Source: Treponemataceae bacterium (GTDB lineage: Bacteria > Spirochaetota > Spirochaetia > Treponematales > Treponemataceae). Taken from it: a DNA stretch of 33,392 nucleotides. The notes below the pieces were generated by a model, which saw nothing but the letters and a program-made list of their open reading frames with translations, ran no database searches and was not told the DNA's origin. Position 1 is the stretch's first letter. The number at the start of each line of letters is the position of its first letter. The position numbers and the translations under genes are program-made. Below are positions 20,838 to 30,900 of the stretch, one piece after another. The stretch covers positions 1 through 33,392 of the forward strand of contig JAKSTT010000008.1 in the NCBI GenBank assembly GCA_024413635.1, in the 5' to 3' direction.

Positions 20838-21311
20838 TTACGAGTTTAACAGTTTTGCTTTTGCGATACCCTCATAGCTGAATGTTCTGTTTTCTGATTC
20901 AACTGCGAGTGTAACTGATGTTTCGTTACTGTCAACGATAGTTCCGCTGACCCAGTCTGAAACATCCCTATCCCATACGCGTGCCATCTGGCCTTTGAAA
21001 AAGGCAAATTCTGCAGCGTTCTTAATGTTCCGCTCCATTCCGGGGGAACTTACTTCCATTGAATATCCTTCAGGACCAAAGAATGAGTCCAGTTCAGGCT
21101 CGATCAGGTGGGTTACTTTTACACAATCCTGGGTACCGATGCCACCTGCTGACTGTTCAGCGTTTTCCGGTTTTCTGCTGATGATGACAGTCACCTTTTT
21201 TTCGGTTTTCAGCGGTACAACCTTCAGGTCCACCAGATAGTATCCGGCACCCTCAATAAGCTGGGAAAGGGCATCGTAATACTGAATTGTGTGTAATGAT
21301 GTGTATTCCAA
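20838..21311 (-). CDS. rimP: Ribosome maturation factor RimP
   Basis: A 157-residue 30S maturation factor. The N-terminal domain includes the family pattern LIEGAGYYLVDLKVV and DCVKVTHLIEPELD. The hinge has the hallmark YSMEVSSPGMERNI (about 82-95), followed by the SH3-like C-terminal domain. The start codon appears to be TTG at 21311, with GGAG 5 nt upstream. No in-frame ATG or GTG gives a better fit. It is the first gene of the nusA operon, and a promoter and a terminator-like hairpin lie in its leader. Confidence 0.93.
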   Translation of the reverse strand: MEYTSLHTIQYYDALSQLIEGAGYYLVDLKVVPLKTEKKVTVIISRKPENAEQSAGGIGTQDCVKVTHLIEPELDSFFGPEGYSMEVSSPGMERNIKNAAEFAFFKGQMARVWDRDVSDWVSGTIVDSNETSVTLAVESENRTFSYEGIAKAKLLNS

Positions 21312-21359
21312 AATATCTCCGTAACACAGTTACTACCCGGCGTTTTACCGTCCGGATAT

Positions 21360-21385
21360 AAAAAAAGAGCCGTTCGAACGACTCT
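21360..21385 (-). terminator. Intrinsic terminator or attenuator in the rimP leader
   Basis: On the minus strand AGAGTCG pairs with CGGCTCT (one T-G wobble) around TTCGAA, followed by seven T. It ends comF transcription. It also lies downstream of the candidate rimP promoter, so transcripts from that promoter must pass it about 22 nt after their start. Confidence 0.85.
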
Positions 21386-21393
21386 ATTTATAG

Positions 21394-21421
21394 GGTACTA
21401 TAATGTTCTACTCATAGTACC
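21394..21421. promoter_or_regulatory. Inverted repeat overlapping the rimP -10 (possible operator)
   Basis: Perfect 8-bp arms GGTACTAT (21394-21401) and ATAGTACC (21414-21421) are separated by 12 bp. The right arm contains the minus-strand -10 hexamer. Only one arm would be in the RNA made from that promoter, so a DNA operator is more likely than an RNA hairpin. Confidence 0.45.
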
Positions 21422-21443
21422 ACAAAATAACGAAAAACGTCAA
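21414..21443 (-). promoter_or_regulatory. Candidate promoter of the rimP-nusA-infB operon
   Basis: TTGACG (21443-21438), an 18-nt spacer and TACTAT (21419-21414) sit directly after the comF stop. The predicted start is near 21407, giving a leader of about 97 nt that contains the hairpin and T run at 21385-21360. The -35 and spacer length are identical to the promoter at 2517-2546. Confidence 0.55.
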
Positions 21444-21444
21444 C

Positions 21445-22215
21445 TTACGGAACATAGAAAAGCGACAGTGGAATAACAGTTTCTACCCCCGCCTGCTGTA
21501 ATGCCAGGGCTGCATGCACAACCGTAGCACCCGTCGTAATCACGTCATCTAGCAGCACTACCCTTTTGGGAACCGGCTTTTGTTTCATGACCCGCCGCAG
21601 TTTATTTTCTGGCAGCGGAACATATCCGGCACCTTCTGAGCCTAACCGCTGCTGCCGGTTCAGCTTTTTCTGCTGTATCGTGGTGGTACGTTCCAGAACC
21701 CGCAGTACTGTAACGCCATACACAGCCTCCAGTATCCGGCACAGATGTTCAATCTGGTCCCATCCTGTTTCCCTCAGTTTATTGCGCCGGGGTGGCACCG
21801 GAACCACAGGGAGCCCGGCATACCGCTGGGACAGAACAGTGTACAGCCATCTGGCATATAGAAAGGACAGGGACCGTTGGCCGGTTATTTTCCAGGTAGT
21901 AAGCAGCCGTTTCCGTTTACCCAGATACGGAAACACCGGAAACGGATCCGACAGCAGCATGGAATACCGGGGAAACAAGGCCTCTTCTTTGCGGCATTCC
22001 GTACAGACCTGTTCCTCGGAAATCAACAGGCGGCCGCAGTACCGGCACCGTTTTCCGGTAAAGGATGCTGCCAGTTCCCGGGAATACCGGTCACGGCAGG
22101 TCTTGCAGAGAGGCTGGTAGGTACTGGAACCATGACAGATACAGCATAATGATGAAAAGCAGAGCCGGGACACAGAACGTCCCGCATATTCCTGCAGGAG
22201 ATATAAAAACTTCAT
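21445..22215 (-). CDS. comF: ComF-family phosphoribosyltransferase
   Basis: A 256-residue protein of the ComF/GntX family, needed for DNA uptake in competent bacteria but widespread and of uncertain role elsewhere. The N-terminal zinc region has four CxxC-type pairs (CCICHG, CKTC, CRYCG and CTEC, residues about 24-74). The C-terminal phosphoribosyltransferase domain shows the PRPP-binding loop VVLLDDVITTGATV near residue 220. No good Shine-Dalgarno precedes the ATG. It lies 53 nt after mutS, with a small 6-bp hairpin (22246-22265) in between, and is followed by a terminator. Confidence 0.92.
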   Translation of the reverse strand: MKFLYLLQEYAGRSVSRLCFSSLCCICHGSSTYQPLCKTCRDRYSRELAASFTGKRCRYCGRLLISEEQVCTECRKEEALFPRYSMLLSDPFPVFPYLGKRKRLLTTWKITGQRSLSFLYARWLYTVLSQRYAGLPVVPVPPRRNKLRETGWDQIEHLCRILEAVYGVTVLRVLERTTTIQQKKLNRQQRLGSEGAGYVPLPENKLRRVMKQKPVPKRVVLLDDVITTGATVVHAALALQQAGVETVIPLSLFYVP

Positions 22216-22268
22216 GCAGAGAATATTTGGTCATCATCGGGAATTTCTGCCATTTTTACGGCAGATAC

Positions 22269-24905
22269 TCAGGTAGAAAGTGCTTTTTTCCAGCGGGAAA
22301 CCAGTTCCAGAGCCTGCAGTGGGGTCATGTTATTCACATCGGTACTGAGGATTTCATCAAGGATCAGTTCTTCATCTGAGAACAGTCCGTTGGGACCGGG
22401 ACCGGAAGCCATGGCAGGAGAAGCGGTTTCTGCAAATACCGGAACACCGCCGGCTGCCAGGGAATCAAGGCCGTCATGGGTCTTTTCTTCCGGATGCAGC
22501 GATTCAAGCACCTGCTGTGCACGCTGGATGACCGGATCCGGTACACCTGCCAGCCGGGCAACGTGAATACCATAACTGTTGGCAGAGGCACCGGGTTTGA
22601 TTTTTTTCAGGAACACGGTCTGCCCTTCACTTTCAAGCACATCCATACAGAGTAGCTGCAGGGAGTCATGGTTTAACCGGGTCAGTTCATGGTAGTGGGT
22701 AGCAAAAAAAGTCTTTGCCTTAATTTTTTCCAGCAGGTATTCAGACACTGCCCAGGCAATGGAAAGACCGTCTTCCGTTGAGGTACCGCGGCCAACTTCA
22801 TCCATAAGGACCAGACTTCTGGCGGTGGCACTGCGGAGAATGCGGGCTGTTTCTGACATTTCTACCAGGAAGGTTGATTCGCCGCGGGCCAGGTTATCAG
22901 AGGCACCGACACGGCAGAAAATCTTATCGGTGACGCCGATATGGGCCTGCTGGGCTGGAACAAAGCTGCCGATCTGGGCAAGGAGCACGATCAGGGCATT
23001 CTGACGCAGATAGGTACTTTTTCCGGCCATATTAGGTCCGGTAATAAGGGCAAAGGTCCGGTCCGTCAGACAGGTATCATTGGGAACAAAATCACCGGCA
23101 GACAGATGGTATTCAACAACCGGATGACGTCCTTTTACAATTTCAAGATCATCAGAGTCATCAACCAGCGGACGGGTCCAGTGCTGTTCAATGGCAGCCT
23201 GAGCCAGCGCCTGGGCTACATCGACAACAGCGATTTCAGATGCCACAGACAGCAGATAGGGAATATGGGGAATAATACTGTCCCGAAGCTGTTCAAAAAG
23301 CTGTTTTTCAAGCAGGGTAATATTATCCGATGCGCTGACCAGTTCTTTTTCCAGTTCACGGAGCCGTACACTGGTATACCGGTCACCGTTGGTCAGGGCG
23401 CGGGTACGGATGAAGTGGTCTGGAACGGCATCCAGTTTTCCCTTGCTGACTTCCATGAAATAGCCCACGTTTTTATTGTACTTGATCTTTAAGGTCTGGA
23501 TTCCCGTATTCCGTTTTTCTTCTTCAATGTACTCTTCAAGAATCTGACTGAAGTTCCCCTGTACCTGCCGGTAATGGTCCAGTTCTGCATTCCAGCCTTC
23601 GCGGATAATACCGCCATCAGTAAGGCTGGTAGAAGGATCATCAAGAAGGGCACGGCTGATGGTTGAAATCATTTCAACGGCAAGTGCAGTATCAGGGCCG
23701 CCGGCAGAAACAGAAGTACCTACCGCATTCCGCACGGCAAGCCAGCCCTCCAGGGAGTTTTTCAGTGCCTGTATATCTTTTGGATGGGCTTTCAGCATAC
23801 CGATTTTTGCAGACAGTCGTTCCACATCCAGAATAGTATCAAGAGCTGCACGGCACCGGGTCAGTACGGCAGTGTTTTCTACGAAGAAAGAAACCTGGTT
23901 CTGACGCTGGCGGATAGCTGCAACGTCGGTCAGGGGATAGGCCAGGCGGCTCCGGAGCATACGGCTTCCCATGGCAGTGCAGGTATACCACAGGGTTTCC
24001 AGCAGACTGTATTCACGGGAGCCGTCACGCAGGTTAGCCGTAATTTCAAGATTACGGCGGGAAGATTCGTCTATGGTTACATAGCGTGAATCGGTCAGAA
24101 TGGTGATATTGGTAATCTGTGGCAGAACGTCTGACGGATTTGCCGTATTGGCGGTACGTGAAAGATATTCAATCAGGTATCCCAGGGAAGAAACTTCCGG
24201 GGATTTTTCAGAAAGGGCAAAAGCACTGAGGTTTGCCGTATTGAACTGGGCCAGCAGCCGTTTGTAGGACAGTTCACGTTCAAAATGCCAGTCCTGTTCC
24301 CAGTTAACCTGCATGGACGGAAACTGATCAAGGACATTCTGCAGTTCCTGGTTTGATTCCAGACTGGCAGCGACAATCATCTCACGGGGATTAGCCCTGC
24401 CCAGTTCCTTGGACAGTTCCTCTGCCAGCTGTGCTGCAGGGAAAGATACGGCATAGCAGGCTCCCGTAGATACATCACAGTAACTGAAGGAAACCGTTGG
24501 AATACGGCTGGTTCCACTGTCCTTTGTAATACAGAGGGAAGCAAGAAAGTTACTGGCGCCGCTTTCAAGATATTCTTCTTCAACAGCCGTACCGGGTGAA
24601 ATAACTTCTATAACTTTGCGCTCTACGATACCTTTGGCAGATGGTGCGGTAATCTGTTCACAGATGGCAATGCGCTTGCCGAACCGCAGGAGGCGGGCAA
24701 TGTAGACTTTACGGGCATGATACGGGATTCCGCACATGGGGGAATCTACCCGGTGAGTAAGGGTCAGATTAAGCAAACGGGAGACAAGTATGGCGTCCTC
24801 GTTGAACATCTCATAAAAGTCTCCCAGTCTGAAAAACAGGATTTCGTTCTGATATTGAGCTTTAATGGCCGCATATTGGGCCATTAAAGGGGTTGTTTCT
24901 GCCAT
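22269..24905 (-). CDS. mutS: DNA mismatch repair protein MutS
   Basis: An 878-residue MutS1. The mismatch-reading motif is in FFRLGDFYEMF (Phe30, Glu32). The connector, lever and clamp domains follow, then the ATPase domain with Walker A GPNMAGKST (about 622-630), VEMSETARIL, Walker B DEVGRGTS and the late ATHYHELT motif. The C-terminal helix-turn-helix dimerisation region is present (MTPLQALELVSRWKK), so the gene looks complete at the usual length. It starts 17 nt after ompH and its Shine-Dalgarno is weak. No mutL is in the window. Confidence 0.98.
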   Translation of the reverse strand: MAETTPLMAQYAAIKAQYQNEILFFRLGDFYEMFNEDAILVSRLLNLTLTHRVDSPMCGIPYHARKVYIARLLRFGKRIAICEQITAPSAKGIVERKVIEVISPGTAVEEEYLESGASNFLASLCITKDSGTSRIPTVSFSYCDVSTGACYAVSFPAAQLAEELSKELGRANPREMIVAASLESNQELQNVLDQFPSMQVNWEQDWHFERELSYKRLLAQFNTANLSAFALSEKSPEVSSLGYLIEYLSRTANTANPSDVLPQITNITILTDSRYVTIDESSRRNLEITANLRDGSREYSLLETLWYTCTAMGSRMLRSRLAYPLTDVAAIRQRQNQVSFFVENTAVLTRCRAALDTILDVERLSAKIGMLKAHPKDIQALKNSLEGWLAVRNAVGTSVSAGGPDTALAVEMISTISRALLDDPSTSLTDGGIIREGWNAELDHYRQVQGNFSQILEEYIEEEKRNTGIQTLKIKYNKNVGYFMEVSKGKLDAVPDHFIRTRALTNGDRYTSVRLRELEKELVSASDNITLLEKQLFEQLRDSIIPHIPYLLSVASEIAVVDVAQALAQAAIEQHWTRPLVDDSDDLEIVKGRHPVVEYHLSAGDFVPNDTCLTDRTFALITGPNMAGKSTYLRQNALIVLLAQIGSFVPAQQAHIGVTDKIFCRVGASDNLARGESTFLVEMSETARILRSATARSLVLMDEVGRGTSTEDGLSIAWAVSEYLLEKIKAKTFFATHYHELTRLNHDSLQLLCMDVLESEGQTVFLKKIKPGASANSYGIHVARLAGVPDPVIQRAQQVLESLHPEEKTHDGLDSLAAGGVPVFAETASPAMASGPGPNGLFSDEELILDEILSTDVNNMTPLQALELVSRWKKALST

Positions 24906-24922
24906 GTCTGTTCAGCCCCTGA

Positions 24923-25456
24923 TTACAGGATTGAACTGAGCTGGCTGATAACCTTATCCGTAATATCAACGGTAGGACTGTACCACAGGATAGAGTTGGA
25001 ATCCTGCAGACTCAGAATGATACTGTAGCCTTCTGATTCAGCAATGTGTTCAATGGCGTTGTACAGTTTTTCATAGAATTCATCAGAAGTTTCAAGTTTC
25101 TTCTTCAATGAATCAAGTTCTACCCGTTTAGTACGTGAATATTCAGTAAGAAAGTCATATTTTTTCTGGTATTCAGCCTGCAGTTTCAGTTCCTGGGTTT
25201 CATTTCCGCTGTTTTTAGCTTCTACAATCTTTTTCTGCAGTGCTTCCAGTTCTTCAGTCTTCTTTTTTACTTCAGTCTGGAATTCAGTCAGTTTGCTGTC
25301 ATAGTTCCGGACACCGGCTGACGAACGGAAATAGGTAGTATATACCCGTGAAGTATCAATAACACCAAAGCGTGTCAGATCCTGCTGGGCAAAAGCTGAT
25401 ACGACGGGAATCAGCGCAAGAATACCGGCAATAAGCAGTTTTTTTACAGTTTTCAT
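24923..25456 (-). CDS. skp: OmpH/Skp-family periplasmic chaperone
   Basis: A 177-residue protein starting MKTVKKLLIAG with a signal peptide (cleavage near SAFA/QQ). A short beta strand (RFGVIDTSRVY) leads into two long charged helices, about residues 50-120, then a terminal strand region, which is the layout of the trimeric jellyfish chaperone Skp that holds unfolded outer-membrane proteins for BamA. AGAGG precedes the ATG at a good distance. It lies 29 nt downstream of bamA, the usual neighbour. Confidence 0.92.
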   Translation of the reverse strand: MKTVKKLLIAGILALIPVVSAFAQQDLTRFGVIDTSRVYTTYFRSSAGVRNYDSKLTEFQTEVKKKTEELEALQKKIVEAKNSGNETQELKLQAEYQKKYDFLTEYSRTKRVELDSLKKKLETSDEFYEKLYNAIEHIAESEGYSIILSLQDSNSILWYSPTVDITDKVISQLSSIL

Positions 25457-25485
25457 ATAACCTCTATGAATCAAGTAGTTCTATT

Positions 25486-27906
25486 TTAGCGGTTCGCAAT
25501 GTTGAATGACAAGGTAAAGGCACCCTTCTTTTCCATTTCAATGTTTCCGTCTTTAATCTGGAAGGTATTGGCAAACAGCAGGCGCAGCGGGAACTGCTGG
25601 ATACTGAAGCGGATACCGGGACCATAACTGAAGTAGAAATCTTCCAGAGAAGTGTTATTGAGCAGTGCCTGCATATCGTCCTTCAGGACAACGGCATCAA
25701 AATAGAAGTCTGCAGCAACCATGCCGGCAACAATCGGAGAACGGAGTTCAACTGAGTTTGACCACATGGTGTGACCTCTGGTACCAGCCAGCGTTGACCA
25801 TCCGCGGCCATTGAACATACCGTCAATGAACAAGGTACTGCTGTGACTGATCTCATCACCAAAGAATGGTGTCAGGTTAGTCAGGGATGAGAAACCGGCT
25901 AAGGTCAGCTTGAAGTCAAAGCTGTCACCAATCGGAATGTTGCAGATTGGCAGATAGCCTTCAATTTTGGTATCACTGCGCAGGAAATAGTCGCTTTCGT
26001 TAGGCAGGAGACCGGTAAATGCCAGTTTCTGACTGGCGAACCAGCCCTTGGAAGGATCATAGTAAATATCACGGTCATCAATGCTGACAGCACCCCATAC
26101 GGTATTGAACATACCAAGGCGGTTCTTGTATTCAAGGATAACGGAATCAACGGGCTCATACAGGTCGGAATCAAAATCATTGCGTACCAGCTCTGATGAA
26201 ACACCACCGGTAACCGAGAAGATACCGAACATGGGATACCAGCGGCGTCCAAGAGATACGGCACTTTCGATGGCCATTTTTTCATAGGTCATGTAGGTAT
26301 GGGTGGTATCAACGCCACTACCGTAATACATTTTCTGCAGGGCAGTTTCTTCTGAATGGGAAACGTTCAGGTTTGCAGAGAAGGTAACCGGTTTATTGAA
26401 TGCCCATGCATTGGAGTATCCGAAACCGATTTCCTGGGTAGTAGAAGCCAGGGTCAGTTTTTCAGAGATGGTTTTTCCTTCACCGCCAACGTTGAAGTTG
26501 GAATGTTCCAGGAAAACGGAAATCGGCATCTTCTGCCACCATTCCATATGGTCATCCTTTACCTGTCCGATGTCAGTAGGAGTAAACGTAATACCCATTT
26601 CCAGAGTGTTGGTCTGACCTTCTTCTACGTTAATAATCAGATCTACCAGATTTTCTTCTGATCCCTGTACAATTTCCGGATCGATTGAAGAGAAATACTG
26701 GGTGTTGTACAGGTTACGCAGACCATTGATCAGTTTTGTCTTACTGAAAATATCACCGGCTTCCAGTGGAATTTCGCGGGTTATGACATACTCTTTCGTT
26801 TTGCTGTTTCCCCGGACAAGGATGTTTTCAATGTGACTTCTTGGCCGCTCTACGATAGTCAGGGAACAGGTAATGACACGGGTATCAGTATTCCGTTCAA
26901 GCTGGGGAATGAAATTGTTTGACGTATATCCGTTTTCATAGTAGAGGTCAGCGATGGCACTCATACTGTTCTGGTATTTGGTAGTGTTGAAGTCGGAACC
27001 GGTTCTCAGGGTTACCAGTGACATCAGTTCCTTGTCAGTAAACAGCGTGTTTCCTACCAGTGTCAGACCGCCAAAGGTATATTTGGTGCCTTCGCGTACA
27101 ACAAACGTAAGGTCCATTTCTTCCTGGTGCTTGTTATCATTCCAGACCGTTTCCCGGCGGATATCAACAATATCAGCATCAACAAAGCCGCGGTCCAGAT
27201 AATACATCAGCAGGGTCTGCCGGTCGGCTTCCAGTGCAGATTCCTTAAAGGCACCCCTGGTGAACAGTCCTGATTCCTTCAGGGACAGCTGACCTTTCAG
27301 GGTCTTGTCGGTAAACAGCTGGTTGCCTTCAAACGAAATGTTCCGGATGATTGTTGCCGTTCCTTCTGAAATGGTAAATACCAGTTCGATACCCTTTTTA
27401 CCTTCAGTGTAATCAGACGTTACTTTTACAGCGGTATACCCCTTTTCCAGATAGGTGTCACGGATTTTCCGTTCATCTACCAGTACTTTGGTGCCTACAA
27501 AAATATCGCCTTTTTTCAGTGTTATGGCTTCACGCAATTCAGTGTTATGGACTTTATCATTGCCTTCAAAACGGATGCTTGCGATTACCGGTTTTTCTAT
27601 AACGGAAAACTTGATGATAACCTGGCTGTAGGAATCATCACTGGGTTCCAGACTAACGTTGATGTCATCAAAATAATCCAGTGCGTATACCCGGTTCAGC
27701 AGGTCCATCCAGTTTTCATCAGTAAAGGTCTGACCTTTAAACGGAGCAACAACCCCATCAAGTTCTACAGAAGAAATGACTTTGCAACCGGAGAAAGAGA
27801 TTTTTTTAATTGTTTTACCGTAGTACCAGTCTTCAGCCTGGGCAAACAGGGTGCCACAGAGCAGGAAAAGAAGAGTTACTGCAATAATGCCTTTTTTAGC
27901 TCGCAT
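25486..27906 (-). CDS. bamA: Outer-membrane assembly factor BamA
   Basis: An 806-residue Omp85 protein that inserts beta-barrel proteins into the outer membrane. A signal peptide (cleavage near LFAQA/ED) precedes five POTRA repeats (about 28-430; typical segments are IASIRFEGNDKVHNTELREA, IRNISFEGNQLF and IENILVRGNSKTKEYV). A 16-strand barrel follows (about 440-806). The conserved loop 6 region appears as NGRGWSTLAGTRGHTMW. The C-terminus ends in FNIANR, without the usual terminal aromatic residue. AGAGGC precedes the ATG. It sits 13 nt after tamB and before ompH, as expected for an outer-membrane assembly operon. Confidence 0.97.
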   Translation of the reverse strand: MRAKKGIIAVTLLFLLCGTLFAQAEDWYYGKTIKKISFSGCKVISSVELDGVVAPFKGQTFTDENWMDLLNRVYALDYFDDINVSLEPSDDSYSQVIIKFSVIEKPVIASIRFEGNDKVHNTELREAITLKKGDIFVGTKVLVDERKIRDTYLEKGYTAVKVTSDYTEGKKGIELVFTISEGTATIIRNISFEGNQLFTDKTLKGQLSLKESGLFTRGAFKESALEADRQTLLMYYLDRGFVDADIVDIRRETVWNDNKHQEEMDLTFVVREGTKYTFGGLTLVGNTLFTDKELMSLVTLRTGSDFNTTKYQNSMSAIADLYYENGYTSNNFIPQLERNTDTRVITCSLTIVERPRSHIENILVRGNSKTKEYVITREIPLEAGDIFSKTKLINGLRNLYNTQYFSSIDPEIVQGSEENLVDLIINVEEGQTNTLEMGITFTPTDIGQVKDDHMEWWQKMPISVFLEHSNFNVGGEGKTISEKLTLASTTQEIGFGYSNAWAFNKPVTFSANLNVSHSEETALQKMYYGSGVDTTHTYMTYEKMAIESAVSLGRRWYPMFGIFSVTGGVSSELVRNDFDSDLYEPVDSVILEYKNRLGMFNTVWGAVSIDDRDIYYDPSKGWFASQKLAFTGLLPNESDYFLRSDTKIEGYLPICNIPIGDSFDFKLTLAGFSSLTNLTPFFGDEISHSSTLFIDGMFNGRGWSTLAGTRGHTMWSNSVELRSPIVAGMVAADFYFDAVVLKDDMQALLNNTSLEDFYFSYGPGIRFSIQQFPLRLLFANTFQIKDGNIEMEKKGAFTLSFNIANR

Positions 27907-27919
27907 AGAATGCCTCTTT

Positions 27920-30900
27920 TTATAGAGATAATTTCCAGGACAAACTGAGTGAGGTATTAGGAACCCACAAATTTTGTACTGATTCTGTCAGATCGGGTGC
28001 AATACTCCAGCGGATATTTGCAAAGGGAGCCGGGAATTCAAGACCGATTTCCGGTTGAATGACAAAGTTTGACTTTCTTTCCCCGGCATTGTTTTCGTCA
28101 TATCTGAAGCTGAACATGGCGTCCATATAGACAGAAGTACCGATGTACTTACCTATATAAACAGTCGTATTGTCAAAATAGTTACCGATTTTTACCGATT
28201 CTACGTTTTCGTTTTCTCCCAGGGCATTTATGAGGGCCTGTTGGAATACTGGCGATCTGATTGAGAATATATCAAAATGGAGTGAATCTCTCAACCGGTT
28301 CTCAAGGCCACGGATCAGGCTGTTCTGCAGCAGATAGTCTACACCGGATGCGGCCAGCTGGCTCAACATGGCACCGGTAGACGTACCGGATTCTACCAGA
28401 ATGGCTTCACCCAGCAGGGTACGGATTTCAAGCTCGGACAGACTGGAATCGCTGGACAGGACCGGGTTGATCTGACGGAGCCGCTGATTGGGAACCGAAA
28501 GGATAATGCGGACCAGATCTCCTTTTCCGGTACGTTCACGGGTTTCTGCACGCAGGTTGACCAGCGGATTGAAGCCTGATTCGGTTTCGTTCATGCGGAT
28601 GGAACCTTCCCTCAGATAGAAGTTGCGGTTCAGGTAGAGGATTTCTCCACCCCGGAGGGCCAGATCTCCGGAAATACTGTAGGTACCCCCTATGGTATCG
28701 TAGGTAAATACCAGTGGCGTTGATGCCGTAACCAGACCGCGTACCAGCGGGTTCTGACGGGACGGATAATATGCCTGTGCCTTATTTTCTACATTGATGA
28801 CCATATTACACTGGATTTTGTATCCATTACCGTCGTCTTCTGCGCCGTCAGAAAGGAAGTTATTGTTGATGACGGCATTGGCATTACGGGCAGACAGCGT
28901 ACCATCAACCGTAATGAGTTCCCTGGAATACATGATTTCCAGGTCCCCGTTCAGGTCACCGGTAATATCAAGGAATGACTGGTTGAATCTTCCTGCCGTA
29001 TAGTAGCCCTCATCCATGGCCAGATGCACCTTCAGATTCTCAAATGACCAGCGGTCAAAGAAGAAACCGACTTCTACCGTCATGGGCGTTTCATCACACA
29101 GGAAGTTGTCACCTTCAAGGTAAATGGCGTTTTCTTCGGCCGTAATGCGGACTACCGGCGAATTGATGGGATTATCGATAAAGGCACGGACTCCCACGGA
29201 CATATCTTCTACATACAGTTCACCGTCAAAATGGGGGTCCGTTGTACGGCCACTGATGCCGGCATGACCGGTTACCATTCCCTGGGCAAGATTGAAATAC
29301 TGGAAATTGATGAGATTGGACAGAAGTGAAAGATCAAAGGATATATCATCAACGCCGATGTTCAGATTGCCGTCAGAAACAGCACCGCTGGCGGTAAACA
29401 GGACGGGAAATTCTGCGGTTGCGCTGGCATAGAAATCACCGGATTCAAGAAGGACTGCCTGAACGCCTTCATGCTGACCGGCGGTCAGGGCGGTTACTCC
29501 ACTACTCCGCTGCAGGACAACCGGATAATTTTCTACCGGAGAAGCGATATTGGTTTCCAGGTACTGCAGCAGCAGTTCAGCAGAAATATCAGCATCCGAA
29601 AGCCGGGCATTCAGGGTAAAAGGCGTAGAAGCCCGGACAAAGGCGTCCATACCGGCTTCTGCAGAAACCTGCAGTTCTCCGGAGGCAAGGTCAAAGAAGG
29701 CATCGGTCTGGTCAATGGTAAATGCAGAGTACTGGAAAGACCCGTTCATAACGGATGCCAGTTTATCTTCCAGGGAAGCTTCAAAGGAGGCGCTGGCCTG
29801 GCTTCCGCCGAATTTTGCCGCCGCATTGGGAACCGTTGCATAGATACTGGGGTTTTCCAGGGAGCCCTGGAGGGAAACCATAGCAGTTACCGTATCTTCC
29901 GGAGCCTGGCCGTCAAGAAGGTGAGCCACTGCAAAATGATCCAGGTCTGCCTGGGCTTCAATATAACTGTCCCGCAGCAGGGCTCCTGAACTGAAGGTAT
30001 TTTTCAGCGGATTTGAGAAGGTAGCCGTAAGGGCCACCCGGTCAGACTGATAACTGTTGGCAACCGACAGTGCCAAAGCACCGCCTGAAAGAATGGTAGT
30101 ACCCGTATCTTCATCTGTTTCCAGCGTCCAGGAAAGGTATCCGTTACCCAAAAGAACATCTACCGTGTCAGAAAAAGTAATCTGACTGACGGTCATGCCC
30201 CACTGGTCAAGAGAACCGGAAAGAGCCACGGCGGGCTGCACCCGGATGGCTCCGGAAGTTTCTGACAGGGCAAGCTGCGTAAAGGAAACGGAAAAATCCT
30301 TCAGGCTGCGGTATTCAAAACCGGCATCCATTGACGCCTGGAAAGTATATGAGCCGACAACGGCCGGTAAATTCTGAAAGAGCAGAGAACCGGTTATACC
30401 CTTTTTACCAAAGGAAATTTCGGCATCAAGACCATAGTCCCCCTGCAGGGAAACAACCTGCCGGTCCATAAAGACACCAGACAGTGAATAGGGCATGCCG
30501 TTAAGCGTCAGGCTGGTTCCAAAGAATACCTGGTTATAATCAGCATCGGCGTCTGCGCTGATGGTTGCAGAAATTTCCTGACCGCCGTACAGCAGGTTAC
30601 ACTGCGAAACAGAAATGGTGGTTTCATTGCCACCCAGTGAAAGCAGCAGCATCTGGTCTGCACGGCTGGTATTTGCAACAACCGCAACCGGAACGTTATA
30701 TACAATGCCCTTAAAGTCAGTGGTGGCATATACGTCAAGTGAAACGATGAAAGGCGCAACGCCATTCCTGATGCCCTCACCCAGGGCAGCTTTTTCCGGC
30801 AGGGCACAGTTTACCAGCTCTACGATGGAGTCACCGAACAGGTTATTCAGTGATACGGCTGCCTGAACGTCAACGCCGTTTTCCCAGGACGCAAAGCCCT

